DNA of 64,000 bases from Pseudomonas massiliensis (GTDB taxonomy: Bacteria > Pseudomonadota > Gammaproteobacteria > Pseudomonadales > Pseudomonadaceae). A program made the translations under genes and the position numbers. Each line of letters begins with the position of its first letter. Position 1 is the first letter of the stretch. Positions 26,157 to 35,473 of the stretch are shown in pieces. The stretch spans positions 992,001 to 1,056,000 of the forward strand of contig NZ_CCYK01000007.1 in assembly GCF_000826105.1 (NCBI RefSeq), in the 5' to 3' direction. The notes under the pieces were generated by a model. It did no database searches, had not been told where the DNA came from, and worked only from the letters and a program-made list of their open reading frames with translations.

Positions 26157-26611
26157 TGAGGGCTCTGTTGGCAGGCGTCCTGAGCACCGTCTCGCTGGGC
26201 CTGGCCGCAGCCGAATCCGCGCCCGCCACCGTGGCAGGCGCGACCGCCCCGGCAACGGGACTGGGCAGTGGCATGGCAGCACAGTTGGGGCAGACGGCCC
26301 TGGGGCTGCTGGCCGTGGTCGCGGTCATCCTGGGCCTGGCCTGGCTATTGCGGCGGATGCAGCAGGTCAGCCCTCGTGGCGGGCAGGTGATCGAACTGCT
26401 GGGCGCACGCTCCCTCGGCCCGCGGGACCGGCTGGTGCTGGTCCAGGTGGGCCGGGAGCAGATCCTGCTGGGCCTTTCGCCAGGCCGCATCACCCCCTTG
26501 CACGTGCTGCAGCACCCTGTTGAAACAACCACGCCCGGTGAACCCGTGGCGCCAGAATTCGCCCAGCGGCTCATGGAACTGCTTGGCAAGGATCATAAGG
26601 ATAGGAAGTGA
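26156..26611 (+). CDS. fliO: Flagellar biosynthetic protein FliO
   Basis: FliO is an inner-membrane factor that helps assemble the FliP ring of the export gate. The 151-residue protein has an N-terminal signal-like segment, a membrane helix ([18 protein letters not shown], about 49-66) and a cytoplasmic domain with the family pattern [25 protein letters not shown] (core [13 protein letters not shown]). The start is set by the one-base overlap with fliN; its stop overlaps fliP likewise. Confidence 0.93.
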   Translation: MRALLAGVLSTVSLGLAAAESAPATVAGATAPATGLGSGMAAQLGQTALGLLAVVAVILGLAWLLRRMQQVSPRGGQVIELLGARSLGPRDRLVLVQVGREQILLGLSPGRITPLHVLQHPVETTTPGEPVAPEFAQRLMELLGKDHKDRK

Positions 26612-27363
26612 TGCGCACCTTGCGCTGGCTGATTCCCCTTTGCGGGGCGCTGATCGCGCCCTCCGTGCTGGCCGCCGATCCGCTGTCCTTACCGGCGATC
26701 ACCATGACCACCGGAGCCAACGGGCAGCAGGAATACTCGGTAAGCCTGCAGATCCTGGCGATCATGACCGCGCTGAGCTTCATCCCGGCGTTCGTCATGC
26801 TGATGACCAGCTTCACCCGGATCATCATCGTGTTTTCCATCCTGCGCCAGGCGCTGGGCCTGCAGCAGACGCCGTCCAACCAGTTGCTGACGGGCATGGC
26901 GCTGTTCCTGACCATGTTCATCATGGCGCCCGTGTTCGACCGGGTGAACAACGACGCCTTGCAACCCTACCTGGCTGAACGCATGAGTGCTCAGGATGCC
27001 TTGGCCCGGGCCGAGGTGCCGGTCAAGGACTTCATGCTGGCGCAAACCCGCCAGAGTGACCTGGATCTGTTCATGCGCCTGTCGCGTCGGACGGACATCG
27101 CCAGTCCCGACCAGGCACCGCTCAGCATTCTGGTACCGGCCTTCGTCACTTCGGAACTCAAGACGGCTTTCCAGATTGGCTTCATGATCTTCATCCCGTT
27201 CCTGATCATCGACCTGGTGGTGGCCAGTGTGCTGATGGCCATGGGGATGATGATGCTTTCACCGCTGATCATTTCCCTGCCCTTCAAGATCATGCTGTTC
27301 GTGCTGGTGGACGGCTGGGCGTTGATCATCGGTACCCTGGCCGGCAGTTTCGGCGGTGTTTGA
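26611..27363 (+). CDS. fliP: Flagellar export gate protein FliP
   Basis: Core subunit of the export gate (FliP5-FliQ4-FliR1). It has a cleavable-type signal peptide ([21 protein letters not shown]) and the FliP signatures [17 protein letters not shown] and [20 protein letters not shown] (core [12 protein letters not shown]). Length 250 is normal. ATG 26611 follows AGGAAG; a GTG one codon earlier is less likely. Confidence 0.98.
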   Translation: MRTLRWLIPLCGALIAPSVLAADPLSLPAITMTTGANGQQEYSVSLQILAIMTALSFIPAFVMLMTSFTRIIIVFSILRQALGLQQTPSNQLLTGMALFLTMFIMAPVFDRVNNDALQPYLAERMSAQDALARAEVPVKDFMLAQTRQSDLDLFMRLSRRTDIASPDQAPLSILVPAFVTSELKTAFQIGFMIFIPFLIIDLVVASVLMAMGMMMLSPLIISLPFKIMLFVLVDGWALIIGTLAGSFGGV

Positions 27364-27378
27364 TCCCAGGAGGCAGCC

Positions 27379-27648
27379 ATGACCCCTGAAGTCGCGACAG
27401 ATATATTTCGTGAGGCGCTCTGGCTTACCACGCTGATGGTCGCCATCCTGGTGCTGCCTGGGTTGCTGGTGGGCCTGGTGGTAGCCATGTTCCAGGCGGC
27501 GACCCAGATCAACGAACAGACCCTGAGCTTCCTTCCCCGTATGGTGGTGATGCTGATAACGCTGATCGTGCTTGGGCCATGGATTGTGCGAGAGTTCATG
27601 GAGTACATGACCGGCCTGTACAACAGCATTCCGGGCTTGATCGGCTGA
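27379..27648 (+). CDS. fliQ: Flagellar export gate protein FliQ
   Basis: An 89-residue protein with two membrane helices (LVAILVLPGLLVGLVVAMF-like and MVVMLITLIVLGPWIV), with ATQINEQTLSF between them, the conserved FliQ motif. It packs around the FliP/FliR core. It starts 15 bases after fliP with an AGGAGGCAGCC ribosome site and precedes fliR by two bases. Confidence 0.97.
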   Translation: MTPEVATDIFREALWLTTLMVAILVLPGLLVGLVVAMFQAATQINEQTLSFLPRMVVMLITLIVLGPWIVREFMEYMTGLYNSIPGLIG

Positions 27649-27650
27649 CC

Positions 27651-28427
27651 ATGCTGCAACTGACTGACGTTCAGATCGGCACTTGGGTGGCAAGCTTCAT
27701 TCTGCCGCTGTTTCGGGTTGCCGGCTTGCTGATGACCATGCCGTTGTTTGGCGGCAACATGGTGTCGACGCGGATCCGGCTATATCTGGCCGTGGCCATT
27801 ACCCTGGTGATCGTTCCCGGCCTGCCGCCCATGCCACAGGTCCAGGCCCTGGACCTCAGCGGCCTGCTGCTGGTGGCGGAGCAGATCATCGTGGGCGCGC
27901 TCATGGGCCTGTCGATTCATCTGTTGTTCCAGGCTTTCGTCATCGCGGGCCAGATCGTCGCTATCCAGATGGGCATGGCGTTCGCCTCGATGATCGACCC
28001 GGCCAACGGGGTAAACGTGGCCGTGGTGAGCCAGTTCTTCAACATGCTGGTGACTCTGCTGTTCTTGAGCATGAATGGGCACTTGGTGGTATTCGAGGTG
28101 CTCACCGACAGTTTCCGTACGTTGCCGGTGGGCAATGCTCTGTTCACCGCGCAGTACTGGGACCTGGTTACCCGCATTGGCTGGGTGCTGGGAGCTTCGA
28201 TCCTGCTGGTGCTGCCCGCGATCACCGCGCTGCTGGTGGTGAACATCGCCCTGGGCGTAATGACCCGGGCCGCGCCCCAGCTCAATATCTTCTCGGTGGG
28301 CATGCCCATGACACTGGTGCTGGGCATGGTGATCCTGTGGATCAACATGGCCGACATTCTCAGTCAGTATCAGCCCTTGGCAACCGAGGCCTTGTGCTGG
28401 CTGCGTGAACTGACCCAAGCGAGGTGA
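27651..28427 (+). CDS. fliR: Flagellar export gate protein FliR
   Basis: A 258-residue polytopic protein with about six hydrophobic segments; RVAGLLMTMPLFGGNMVSTRIRLYLAVAITL (core PLFGGNMVSTRIR) and GMAFASMIDPANG match FliR. One copy caps the FliP helical gate. The ATG at 27651 directly follows the fliQ stop. Confidence 0.96.
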   Translation: MLQLTDVQIGTWVASFILPLFRVAGLLMTMPLFGGNMVSTRIRLYLAVAITLVIVPGLPPMPQVQALDLSGLLLVAEQIIVGALMGLSIHLLFQAFVIAGQIVAIQMGMAFASMIDPANGVNVAVVSQFFNMLVTLLFLSMNGHLVVFEVLTDSFRTLPVGNALFTAQYWDLVTRIGWVLGASILLVLPAITALLVVNIALGVMTRAAPQLNIFSVGMPMTLVLGMVILWINMADILSQYQPLATEALCWLRELTQAR

Positions 28428-28431
28428 GGCC

Positions 28432-29607
28432 ATGGCCGAGAGCGAAAGCGGCGCGGACAAAACAGAAGACCCCACGGAGAAACGCAAGAAAGACTCTCGG
28501 GAGAAGGGTGAGATAACCCGCTCCAAGGAGCTCAATACCTTCGTGGTCATGCTGGCGGGCGTGTGCGCGCTGTTAGCCTTCGGTAGCGCCTTGGCCGAGA
28601 CCTTGATGGGCATCATGAAGTACAACTTCAGCCTGCGCCGTGACGTATTGATGGACACCAACCAGATGGCCTTCTTCCTGTTCAACTCGGGTCGCATGGC
28701 TTTGGCTGGTACGCAGCCGATTCTGATCGTTTTGCTGCTGGCGGCGATCATCGGCCCGATCTGCCTGGGCGGCTGGCTGTTCGCCGCGGGGTCACTGGCG
28801 CCCAAGTTCAGCCGGATGAACCCGGCCAGCGGGCTCAAGCGCATGTTTTCCAAGCACGCGGTCACCGAGCTGCTCAAAGCCTTGGGCAAGTTCGGCGTGA
28901 CCATGGCGGTGGCCGTATGGGTGCTCAAGCGCGACCAGCCTGAATTGTTGGCGCTGGCCCATGAGCCCCTGGAGCAGGCCATGGCCCATGCCATCCACGT
29001 AGTGGGCTGGAGCTCGCTGTACATGGCCCTTGGCCTGTTGATCATTGCCGCTATCGACGTTCCCTTGCAACTGTACCAGGGCAAGGAAAAGCTGAAGATG
29101 ACCAAGCAGGAGGTCAAGGACGAGCACAAGGACGCCGAAGGGCGGCCTGAAGTGAAGGGCCGCATTCGCCAGATGCAGCGTGAAATGTCCCAGCGGCGGA
29201 TGATGGCCAATATTCCCCGAGCTGACGTGATCATTACCAACCCCACGCATTTCGCGGTCGCGCTCAAGTACGACGCCGACAGTGGCGGGGCGCCCATGCT
29301 GCTGGCCAAGGGGGTGGACATGGTCGCGCTGAAGATCCGTGAGATAGGCGTGGCCCACGAGGTGCAGGTCCTCGAATCGCCGGCCCTGGCTCGCTCGATC
29401 TATTACTCCACGGAACTAGACCAGCAGATTCCCGCCGGGCTTTACCTGGCGGTGGCCCAGGTGCTGGCGTATGTGTACCAGATCCGCCAATACCGCCCCG
29501 GCACCGGCCGCCGCCCCGAGCCACCCAAGGATATGCCGATTCCGGCGGACCTCCAGCGCGACGAACGCGGCGAAGCGCCCAAGCCCTCGCCAGGAAGCGC
29601 CGGCTAG
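28432..29607 (+). CDS. flhB: Flagellar export switch protein FlhB
   Basis: FlhB switches export from hook to filament substrates after self-cleavage. The 391-residue protein has a charged start (DKTEDPTEKRKKDSREKGEI), four membrane segments, and a C-terminal cytoplasmic domain with the autocleavage motif NPTH (Asn270-Pro271) in IITNPTHFAVALKYD. It ends in a Pro-rich tail. It closes the fliL operon; the following 449 bases hold no gene. Confidence 0.97.
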   Translation: MAESESGADKTEDPTEKRKKDSREKGEITRSKELNTFVVMLAGVCALLAFGSALAETLMGIMKYNFSLRRDVLMDTNQMAFFLFNSGRMALAGTQPILIVLLLAAIIGPICLGGWLFAAGSLAPKFSRMNPASGLKRMFSKHAVTELLKALGKFGVTMAVAVWVLKRDQPELLALAHEPLEQAMAHAIHVVGWSSLYMALGLLIIAAIDVPLQLYQGKEKLKMTKQEVKDEHKDAEGRPEVKGRIRQMQREMSQRRMMANIPRADVIITNPTHFAVALKYDADSGGAPMLLAKGVDMVALKIREIGVAHEVQVLESPALARSIYYSTELDQQIPAGLYLAVAQVLAYVYQIRQYRPGTGRRPEPPKDMPIPADLQRDERGEAPKPSPGSAG

Positions 29608-29618
29608 GACCTGTTCCT

Positions 29619-29854
29619 GAACCGAACCCTATTCATTGAACAGCGAGGCAATCACGGTGGGAGCTAGCGCCGGCTAGCGAAAGGGCTTTGTGACCGAGCC
29701 CAATTCGTCAGCTGCTGACCCCCACCGGGTGAACCGAACCCTATTCATTGAACAGCGAGGCAATCACGGTAGGAGCTAGCGCCAGCTAGCGAAAGGGCTT
29801 TGTGACCGAGCCAATTCGTCAGCTGCGCTGACTCCCACCGGGTGAACCGAACCC
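29619..29854. repeat. Tandem 112-bp repeat carrying REP-like hairpins between flhB and flhA
   Basis: Copy A 29619-29730 and copy B 29731-29843 are nearly identical, followed by the first 11 bases of a third copy. Each holds a REP-type unit, GTGGGAGC/GTAGGAGC then a hairpin of GCTAGC-GCC(G/A)-GCTAGC and GAAAGGG (about 29657-29684 and 29769-29797), the layout of Pseudomonas REP elements. The remainder of the 449-base gap, 29855-30056, holds a candidate sigma-54 promoter and no gene I can support. Confidence 0.85.
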
Positions 29855-29990
29855 CATTTTTTGGACATTTCGGTGGTCAGTCGTGTCCGACATCAGCAGT
29901 CGGCAGCCCCTGCCGGCCGCGCATATTTCAAGGTCACCGACGAACCGTCATCCCCAGCATTGAACGCTCCTCGGCAGCAAGTGCCAAAAC

Positions 29991-30005
29991 TGGAGAGCTT
30001 CTTGC
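29991..30005 (+). promoter_or_regulatory. Candidate sigma-54 promoter of flhA operon
   Basis: TGGAGAGCTTCTTGC: GG at 29992-29993, ten bases, GC at 30004-30005. The -24 half is less typical (GGAGA for GGCAC). It lies 52 bases before flhA, a gene driven by FleQ/sigma-54 in P. aeruginosa. Confidence 0.6.
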
Positions 30006-30056
30006 ACTACCCCCCGTCAGAACGCATAGGCGTCAAAAGTTTGTGGGGAACAAGAG

Positions 30057-32180
30057 ATGGCGGTTGATCGCACACAATTACTGAGCAGCGCGCGGAGCCT
30101 GAGCCAGGGCAATCTTGGGGTTCCCTTGTTGCTGCTGATCCTGTTGGCAATGATGACATTGCCGATACCTCCGTTCTTGCTGGACGTGTTCTTCACGTTC
30201 AACATCGCCTTGTCCATCGTGGTGTTGTTGGTGTGCGTCTATGCCATGCGTCCATTGGACTTCGCGGTATTTCCCACGATTTTGCTGGTGGCCACGCTGT
30301 TGCGTCTGGCCCTGAACGTGGCCTCCACGCGGGTGGTGATGCTCCATGGCCATGAAGGACATGAGGCGGCGGGGAAGGTGATCCAGGCGTTTGGCGAGGT
30401 CGTGATCGGCGGTAACTACGTGGTCGGCGGCGTGGTGTTCGCCATCCTCATGATCATCAACTTCGTGGTAGTGACCAAGGGCGCGGGACGGATTTCGGAA
30501 GTGAGCGCGCGTTTCACTCTCGATGCCATGCCGGGTAAGCAGATGGCCATTGACGCCGACCTCAATGCGGGGCTGATCGATCAGGCCGCGGCCAAGGCAC
30601 GTCGCGCCGAGGTCGCCCAAGAGGCCGAGTTCTATGGCTCCATGGATGGTGCCAGCAAGTTCGTCCGCGGCGACGCTATCGCAGGCCTGCTCATTCTTTT
30701 CATCAACCTGATCGGTGGCATGGCCATCGGTATTCTCCAGCATGGCCTCACCTTCGCCGACGCCGGTACCACCTATGCTCTGTTGACCATCGGTGACGGC
30801 CTGGTGGCGCAGTTGCCTTCGCTGCTGCTGTCCTGTGCCGCAGCCATCATGGTGACCCGCGCCTCGGGGTCGGAAGAAATGGGCAAGCAGATCAGCCGTC
30901 AAATGTTCGACTCGCCCAAGGCCCTGGCCGTGTCGGCCGGCCTGATGGCCGTCATGGGGCTGGTGCCGGGCATGCCTCACCTGGCATTCCTGTCCCTGGC
31001 CGCCGTTGCGGGTGGCGGCGCCTATCTGCTCTGGAAGAAAAAGAACCAGGTCAAGCTCGAAGCGGCCGCCGAAATCCAGCGCCAGCAGGAACTGCTGCCT
31101 TCGCCACAACGGTCCCAGGAAACCAAGGAACTGGGCTGGGATGATGTCACCCCCATCGACATGATCGGCCTGGAAGTGGGCTATCGCCTGATTCCGCTGG
31201 TGGACCGCAACCAGGGTGGGCAATTGCTGGCACGGATCAAGGGCGTGCGCAAGAAGCTTTCCCAGGACCTGGGGTTCCTTATGCCAACGGTGCATATCCG
31301 CGATAACCTCGACCTGGCGCCCAGTGCCTACCGATTGACGCTCATGGGGGTCATCCTGGCGGAAGCCGAGATCTACCCCGACCGTGAGCTGGCCATCAAC
31401 CCCGGCCAGGTCTTCGGCTCGCTCAACGGTATTCAGGCGCGCGACCCGGCCTTTGGCCTGGAAGCGGTATGGATCGAAGTCAGTGCTCGCAGTCAGGCTC
31501 AATCCCTGGGCTACACCGTGGTGGATGCCAGTACGGTGGTTGCCACTCACCTGAACCAGATCCTGCAAAAGCACGCCCACGAGTTGATCGGACATGAGGA
31601 AGTACAGCAGTTGCTTCAGGTGCTGGCCAAGGGGTCACCGAAACTGGCCGAAGAATTGGTGCCCGGTGTCATCAGCCTGTCTGCTTTACTGAAAGTGCTG
31701 CAGGCCTTGCTGGCCGAGCAAGTGCCGGTGAGGGACATTCGCAGCATCGCCGAAGCCATCGCCAACAGCGGTATTCGGAGTCAAGATACCGCCGCGCTTG
31801 TGGCTGCGGTTCGAGCCGGTTTGTCTCGCGCTATCGTGCAAAGCATTGTAGGCACTGAGTCTCAGCTCCCGGTCATTACTCTCGAGCCGAAGTTGGAACA
31901 GATATTGCTCAATAGTATTCACAAGGCTGGTCAGGGTCAGGAAGAAGGCGTTTTGCTGGAGCCGAGCATGGCGGAGCGGTTGCAACGATCCCTGATCGAA
32001 GCGGCCCAGCGTCAGGAAATGCAAGGGCAGCCGGCGATACTGCTGGTGGCCGGGCCGATTCGCACGATGTTGTCGAGGTTCGGGCGATTGGCGGTTCCGA
32101 ACCTGCATGTGTTGGCCTACCAGGAAATACCGGATAACAAACAAGTGACGATCGTTGCGACAGTAGGGCCCAACGGCTGA
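30057..32180 (+). CDS. flhA: Flagellar export gate protein FlhA
   Basis: Largest gate component, using proton motive force and docking export substrates. The 707-residue protein has about eight N-terminal membrane helices (LLLLILLAMMTLPIPPFLLD onward), the FHIPEP signature region (SARFTLDAMPGKQMAIDADL core FTLDAMPGKQMAID), and a C-terminal cytoplasmic docking domain. Length is normal. The following flhF starts 12 bases downstream. Confidence 0.97.
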   Translation: MAVDRTQLLSSARSLSQGNLGVPLLLLILLAMMTLPIPPFLLDVFFTFNIALSIVVLLVCVYAMRPLDFAVFPTILLVATLLRLALNVASTRVVMLHGHEGHEAAGKVIQAFGEVVIGGNYVVGGVVFAILMIINFVVVTKGAGRISEVSARFTLDAMPGKQMAIDADLNAGLIDQAAAKARRAEVAQEAEFYGSMDGASKFVRGDAIAGLLILFINLIGGMAIGILQHGLTFADAGTTYALLTIGDGLVAQLPSLLLSCAAAIMVTRASGSEEMGKQISRQMFDSPKALAVSAGLMAVMGLVPGMPHLAFLSLAAVAGGGAYLLWKKKNQVKLEAAAEIQRQQELLPSPQRSQETKELGWDDVTPIDMIGLEVGYRLIPLVDRNQGGQLLARIKGVRKKLSQDLGFLMPTVHIRDNLDLAPSAYRLTLMGVILAEAEIYPDRELAINPGQVFGSLNGIQARDPAFGLEAVWIEVSARSQAQSLGYTVVDASTVVATHLNQILQKHAHELIGHEEVQQLLQVLAKGSPKLAEELVPGVISLSALLKVLQALLAEQVPVRDIRSIAEAIANSGIRSQDTAALVAAVRAGLSRAIVQSIVGTESQLPVITLEPKLEQILLNSIHKAGQGQEEGVLLEPSMAERLQRSLIEAAQRQEMQGQPAILLVAGPIRTMLSRFGRLAVPNLHVLAYQEIPDNKQVTIVATVGPNG

Positions 32181-32191
32181 GGTAGCGGGAT

Positions 32192-33514
32192 ATGCAAGTG
32201 AAGCGTTTTTTCGCCGCGGATATGCGTCAAGCCATGAAACTGGTACGTGACGAGCTGGGCGCTGACGCCGCGATCATCGGTAACCGCCGGATCGCCGGTG
32301 GCGTCGAGCTCACCGCCGCGCTGGACTACAAGCTGTCGGCCCTGGCGCCGCGCGTACCGAACATGGAGCTCGAGGACGAGCTGCGCAAGACGCAGTCGCG
32401 CATCGTGTCGGCCCAGGCGGAATTGGATACCCGCAGCGCCAGCGACGGCGTGACCAACCGTCAATTGTTCGCCGGCTTGCCCCTGACCGCGCCCGAGCCG
32501 CTGATCGAGCCTACCCTCAACGAAGCGCCCCGTCCGGCCGCCCCGGCCACGCCTGCTCCGGCGGCGGTGGACCAACGCCTGTTCGATTCCATGCGCTCCG
32601 AACTGTCCGGCCTGCGCGAGCTGCTGGAAGTCCAGCTTGGCTCCCTGGCCTGGACCCAGTTGCAAGGCAGCCGCCCGGAGCAGGCGACCCTCTGGCGCAA
32701 GCTGCAGCGCATCGGCCTGTCAGGGCCTCTGGCGCGTGACCTGCTGGCTCAGGTGGAAGGCATCGCCGAGCCGCGTCAGGCCTGGCGCATGTTGCTGGCC
32801 CACCTGGCCCGGATGATTGCCACGCCCCAGACCGAGCCTTTGGAAGAGGGCGGGGTCATTGCCATGGTCGGCCCGGCCGGCATGGGCAAGACCACCACCC
32901 TGGCCAAGCTGGCGGCGCGATATGTACTCAAATACGGCGCGCAGAACATTGCCCTGGTGAGCATGGACAGTTTCCGTATTGGCGCCCAGGAGCAGCTCAA
33001 GACGCTCGGTCGCATCCTCAATGTGCCGGTGACCCACGTCGATCCCGGCCAGTCCCTGGCCCAGGCGCTGGAACCACTGCTACGCAAGCGCGTGGTGCTG
33101 ATCGATACCGCCGGCCTGCAGGCCAGTGATCCGGCCCTGAAATTGCAGCTCGAAAGCCTGGCGGGACGCGGCATCCGCTCGCGCAATTACCTGGTGCTGG
33201 CCACGACCAGCCAGAAGCAAGTGTTGACGGCTGCTTACCATAGTTACAAGCGTTGTGGCCTCGCAGGCTGTATCCTCACCAAGCTCGACGAAACGGCGAG
33301 CCTTGGCGAGGTGCTCAGCCTGGCGATCAGTCATGATCTGCCGGTGGCCTACCTGACCGATGGCCCGCGTATTCCGGACGACCTGCATCTGCCGCGCAAG
33401 CACCAGCTGGTGAGCCGGGCGGTAAGCGTGCAGATGCAAGAGGAGCCCAGCGAAGAGGCCATGGCCGATATGTTCGCGGACCTCTACCACAGCCCGAGCA
33501 AGCGCGCGGGCTGA
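32192..33514 (+). CDS. flhF: Flagellar GTPase FlhF
   Basis: SRP-type GTPase that places the flagellum at the cell pole. The 440-residue protein has an N-terminal basic/B domain (QVKRFFAADMRQAMKLVRDE), a Pro/Ala-rich linker, and an NG domain with G1 GPAGMGKTTT, DSFRIGAQEQLKTLG, G3 DTAG and G4 TKLDETASLG. It acts with FleN, encoded next, which limits flagellar number. Confidence 0.97.
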   Translation: MQVKRFFAADMRQAMKLVRDELGADAAIIGNRRIAGGVELTAALDYKLSALAPRVPNMELEDELRKTQSRIVSAQAELDTRSASDGVTNRQLFAGLPLTAPEPLIEPTLNEAPRPAAPATPAPAAVDQRLFDSMRSELSGLRELLEVQLGSLAWTQLQGSRPEQATLWRKLQRIGLSGPLARDLLAQVEGIAEPRQAWRMLLAHLARMIATPQTEPLEEGGVIAMVGPAGMGKTTTLAKLAARYVLKYGAQNIALVSMDSFRIGAQEQLKTLGRILNVPVTHVDPGQSLAQALEPLLRKRVVLIDTAGLQASDPALKLQLESLAGRGIRSRNYLVLATTSQKQVLTAAYHSYKRCGLAGCILTKLDETASLGEVLSLAISHDLPVAYLTDGPRIPDDLHLPRKHQLVSRAVSVQMQEEPSEEAMADMFADLYHSPSKRAG

Positions 33515-33524
33515 GGTGACGAAG

Positions 33525-33668
33525 ATGAAATGCATGCGCAAGTGGTTGCGCGACAGTACGCCCCAGGGCGTGCTGCTTGGCTTGGAACCTACCTGCACCG
33601 CGCGCAGTGCCGGTTCGCCCCAGGGGCGAGCGGGCCGTGGTGTAGCCAGCGGCTTAGTGACAGGGTAA
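33525..33668 (+). CDS. Possible 47-residue small ORF between flhF and fleN
   Basis: ATG 33525 follows GAGGTGACGAAG, a fair ribosome site, and the frame runs 47 residues to TAA, seven bases before fleN. The product is basic with two Cys and a Gly/Arg-rich end. I do not recognise it. It may simply be a chance frame in a translated leader of fleN. Confidence 0.25.
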   Translation: MKCMRKWLRDSTPQGVLLGLEPTCTARSAGSPQGRAGRGVASGLVTG

Positions 33669-33675
33669 AGAACGA

Positions 33676-34509
33676 ATGGGCAGCATGCATCCCGTACAGG
33701 TGATCGCGGTGACCGGCGGCAAGGGCGGCGTCGGCAAGACAAACGTGTCAGTGAACCTATCGCTGGCACTGGCCGAGCTCGGCCGGCGGGTGATGTTGCT
33801 GGACGCTGACCTCGGCCTGGCCAATGTCGACGTCCTGCTGGGGCTGACCCCCAAGCGCACCCTGGCCGACGTCATCGAAGGGCGTTGCGACCTGCGCGAC
33901 GTGCTCTTGCAGGGGCCGGGCGGGATCCGCATCGTGCCGGCCGCCTCGGGTACCCAGACCATGGTCCATCTCAGTCCGGCACAGCACGCGGGGCTGATCC
34001 AGGCGTTCAGCGAGATCGGCGACAACCTCGACGTGCTGGTGATCGACACCGCCGCGGGCATCGGTGAATCGGTGGTCAGTTTCGTGCGCGCCGCCCAGGA
34101 AGTATTGCTGGTAGTGTGCGACGAGCCCACCTCGATCACCGATGCCTATGCTCTGATCAAGCTGCTCAACCGCGACTACGGCATGAACCGCTTCCGAGTA
34201 CTGGCGAACATGGCCCAGAGCCCGCAGGAAGGGCGCAACCTGTTCGCCAAGCTCACCAAGGTCACCGACCGCTTCCTGGACGTCGCCCTCCAGTACGTGG
34301 GCGCGGTGCCCTATGACGAGACCGTGCGCAAGGCTGTGCAGAAGCAGCGCGCCGTCTACGAAGCCTTCCCGCGGTCCAAATGCGCCCTGGCGTTCAAGGC
34401 CATCGCGCAGAAAGTGGACACCTGGCCGTTGCCGGCCAACCCGCGGGGGCATCTCGAATTCTTCGTCGAACGTTTGGTACAGCAAACCAGTGCGGGGCCT
34501 GTCTCATGA
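33676..34509 (+). CDS. fleN: Flagellar number regulator FleN (FlhG-type ATPase)
   Basis: MinD/ParA-type ATPase that binds and restrains FleQ and keeps flagellar number at one or few. The 277-residue protein has the deviant Walker A GGKGGVGKTN, LLDADLGLANVD, and the C-terminal region PANPRGHLEFFVERL typical of FleN. Two in-frame starts exist (33676 and 33685); the first matches the longer P. aeruginosa N-terminus. The stop overlaps fliA by four bases (ATGA). Confidence 0.97.
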   Translation: MGSMHPVQVIAVTGGKGGVGKTNVSVNLSLALAELGRRVMLLDADLGLANVDVLLGLTPKRTLADVIEGRCDLRDVLLQGPGGIRIVPAASGTQTMVHLSPAQHAGLIQAFSEIGDNLDVLVIDTAAGIGESVVSFVRAAQEVLLVVCDEPTSITDAYALIKLLNRDYGMNRFRVLANMAQSPQEGRNLFAKLTKVTDRFLDVALQYVGAVPYDETVRKAVQKQRAVYEAFPRSKCALAFKAIAQKVDTWPLPANPRGHLEFFVERLVQQTSAGPVS

Positions 34510-35252
34510 GCGCCAGTGGATACCGGATGTACAACAATGCCTCTCGTCAGTCACAGCAGCACGAGCTGATCGAGCGCTATGCCCCCTTGGTCAAGCGCAT
34601 TGCCTACCATCTGCTGGCGAGACTGCCGGCCAGCGTACAGGTCGAGGACCTGATCCAGGCAGGCATGATCGGCCTGCTCGAGGTGGCGAACAAGTACGAC
34701 TCCACCAAGGGCGCGAGCTTCGAGACCTACGCCGGTATCCGCATTCGCGGCGCCATGCTCGACGAGGTGCGCAAGGGGGACTGGGCACCTCGCTCGGTGC
34801 ATCGCAACACCCGCACCGTGAGCGAAGCCATCCGCCGGATCGAAGCACGAACCGGTCGTGATGCTAAAGATCATGAGGTAGCTGCCGAACTCAACATGAA
34901 GCTGGAGGATTACTACGCCATCCTCAACGATACCCTGGGCAGTCGCTTGTTCAGCTTCGACGACCTATTGCAGGACGGCGAGCACGAAGGGCTGCACGAG
35001 GACGGCGCCAGTGGTAGCGGCGAGCCGGCCAGGGGGCTGGAGGACGAGCGTTTCCAGCGGGCCCTGGCCGATGCCATCGCCAACCTCCCGGAGCGCGAGC
35101 GTCTGGTGCTGTCGCTGTACTACGACGAGGAGCTCAACCTCAAGGAAATCGGCGAAGTCTTGGGCGTGAGCGAATCCCGTGTCAGCCAGCTGCACAGCCA
35201 GTGCGCGGCGCGCTTGCGTAGCCGCCTGGGTGAGTGGCGCAGCGCGCGTTGA
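34506..35252 (+). CDS. fliA: Flagellar sigma factor FliA (sigma-28)
   Basis: Sigma factor for late flagellar and chemotaxis genes, inhibited by FlgM (not in the window). The 248-residue protein has region 2 (YAPLVKRIAYHLLARLPASVQVEDLIQAGMIGLLEVA, core QVEDLIQAGMIGL; KGDWAPRSVHR), region 3 and region 4 HTH (LKEIGEVLGVSESRVSQLHSQ). The start comes from the overlap with fleN. Its predicted targets in this window are fliC and fliS. Confidence 0.98.
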   Translation: MSASGYRMYNNASRQSQQHELIERYAPLVKRIAYHLLARLPASVQVEDLIQAGMIGLLEVANKYDSTKGASFETYAGIRIRGAMLDEVRKGDWAPRSVHRNTRTVSEAIRRIEARTGRDAKDHEVAAELNMKLEDYYAILNDTLGSRLFSFDDLLQDGEHEGLHEDGASGSGEPARGLEDERFQRALADAIANLPERERLVLSLYYDEELNLKEIGEVLGVSESRVSQLHSQCAARLRSRLGEWRSAR

Positions 35253-35473
35253 GGCGCGGCGGCGCAACAGGATTTGGGGTGCCGTCGGTGCGCGAAAGGG
35301 CGCTTGGCGGCAAAAATGAAAGAGAATGCTGGAACGGTGTGCCGGCTGTGTGATATCACCGCCCGCCACGCCTGCTCAGGCAGTCGTGTAAGTGTGCAAA
35401 ACCGGATTCGATTGACTGCACGTCCCGGAGCGGGCGTGTTTGAGACTGCTTGGAGGTTTACTTGGACAAGAAC

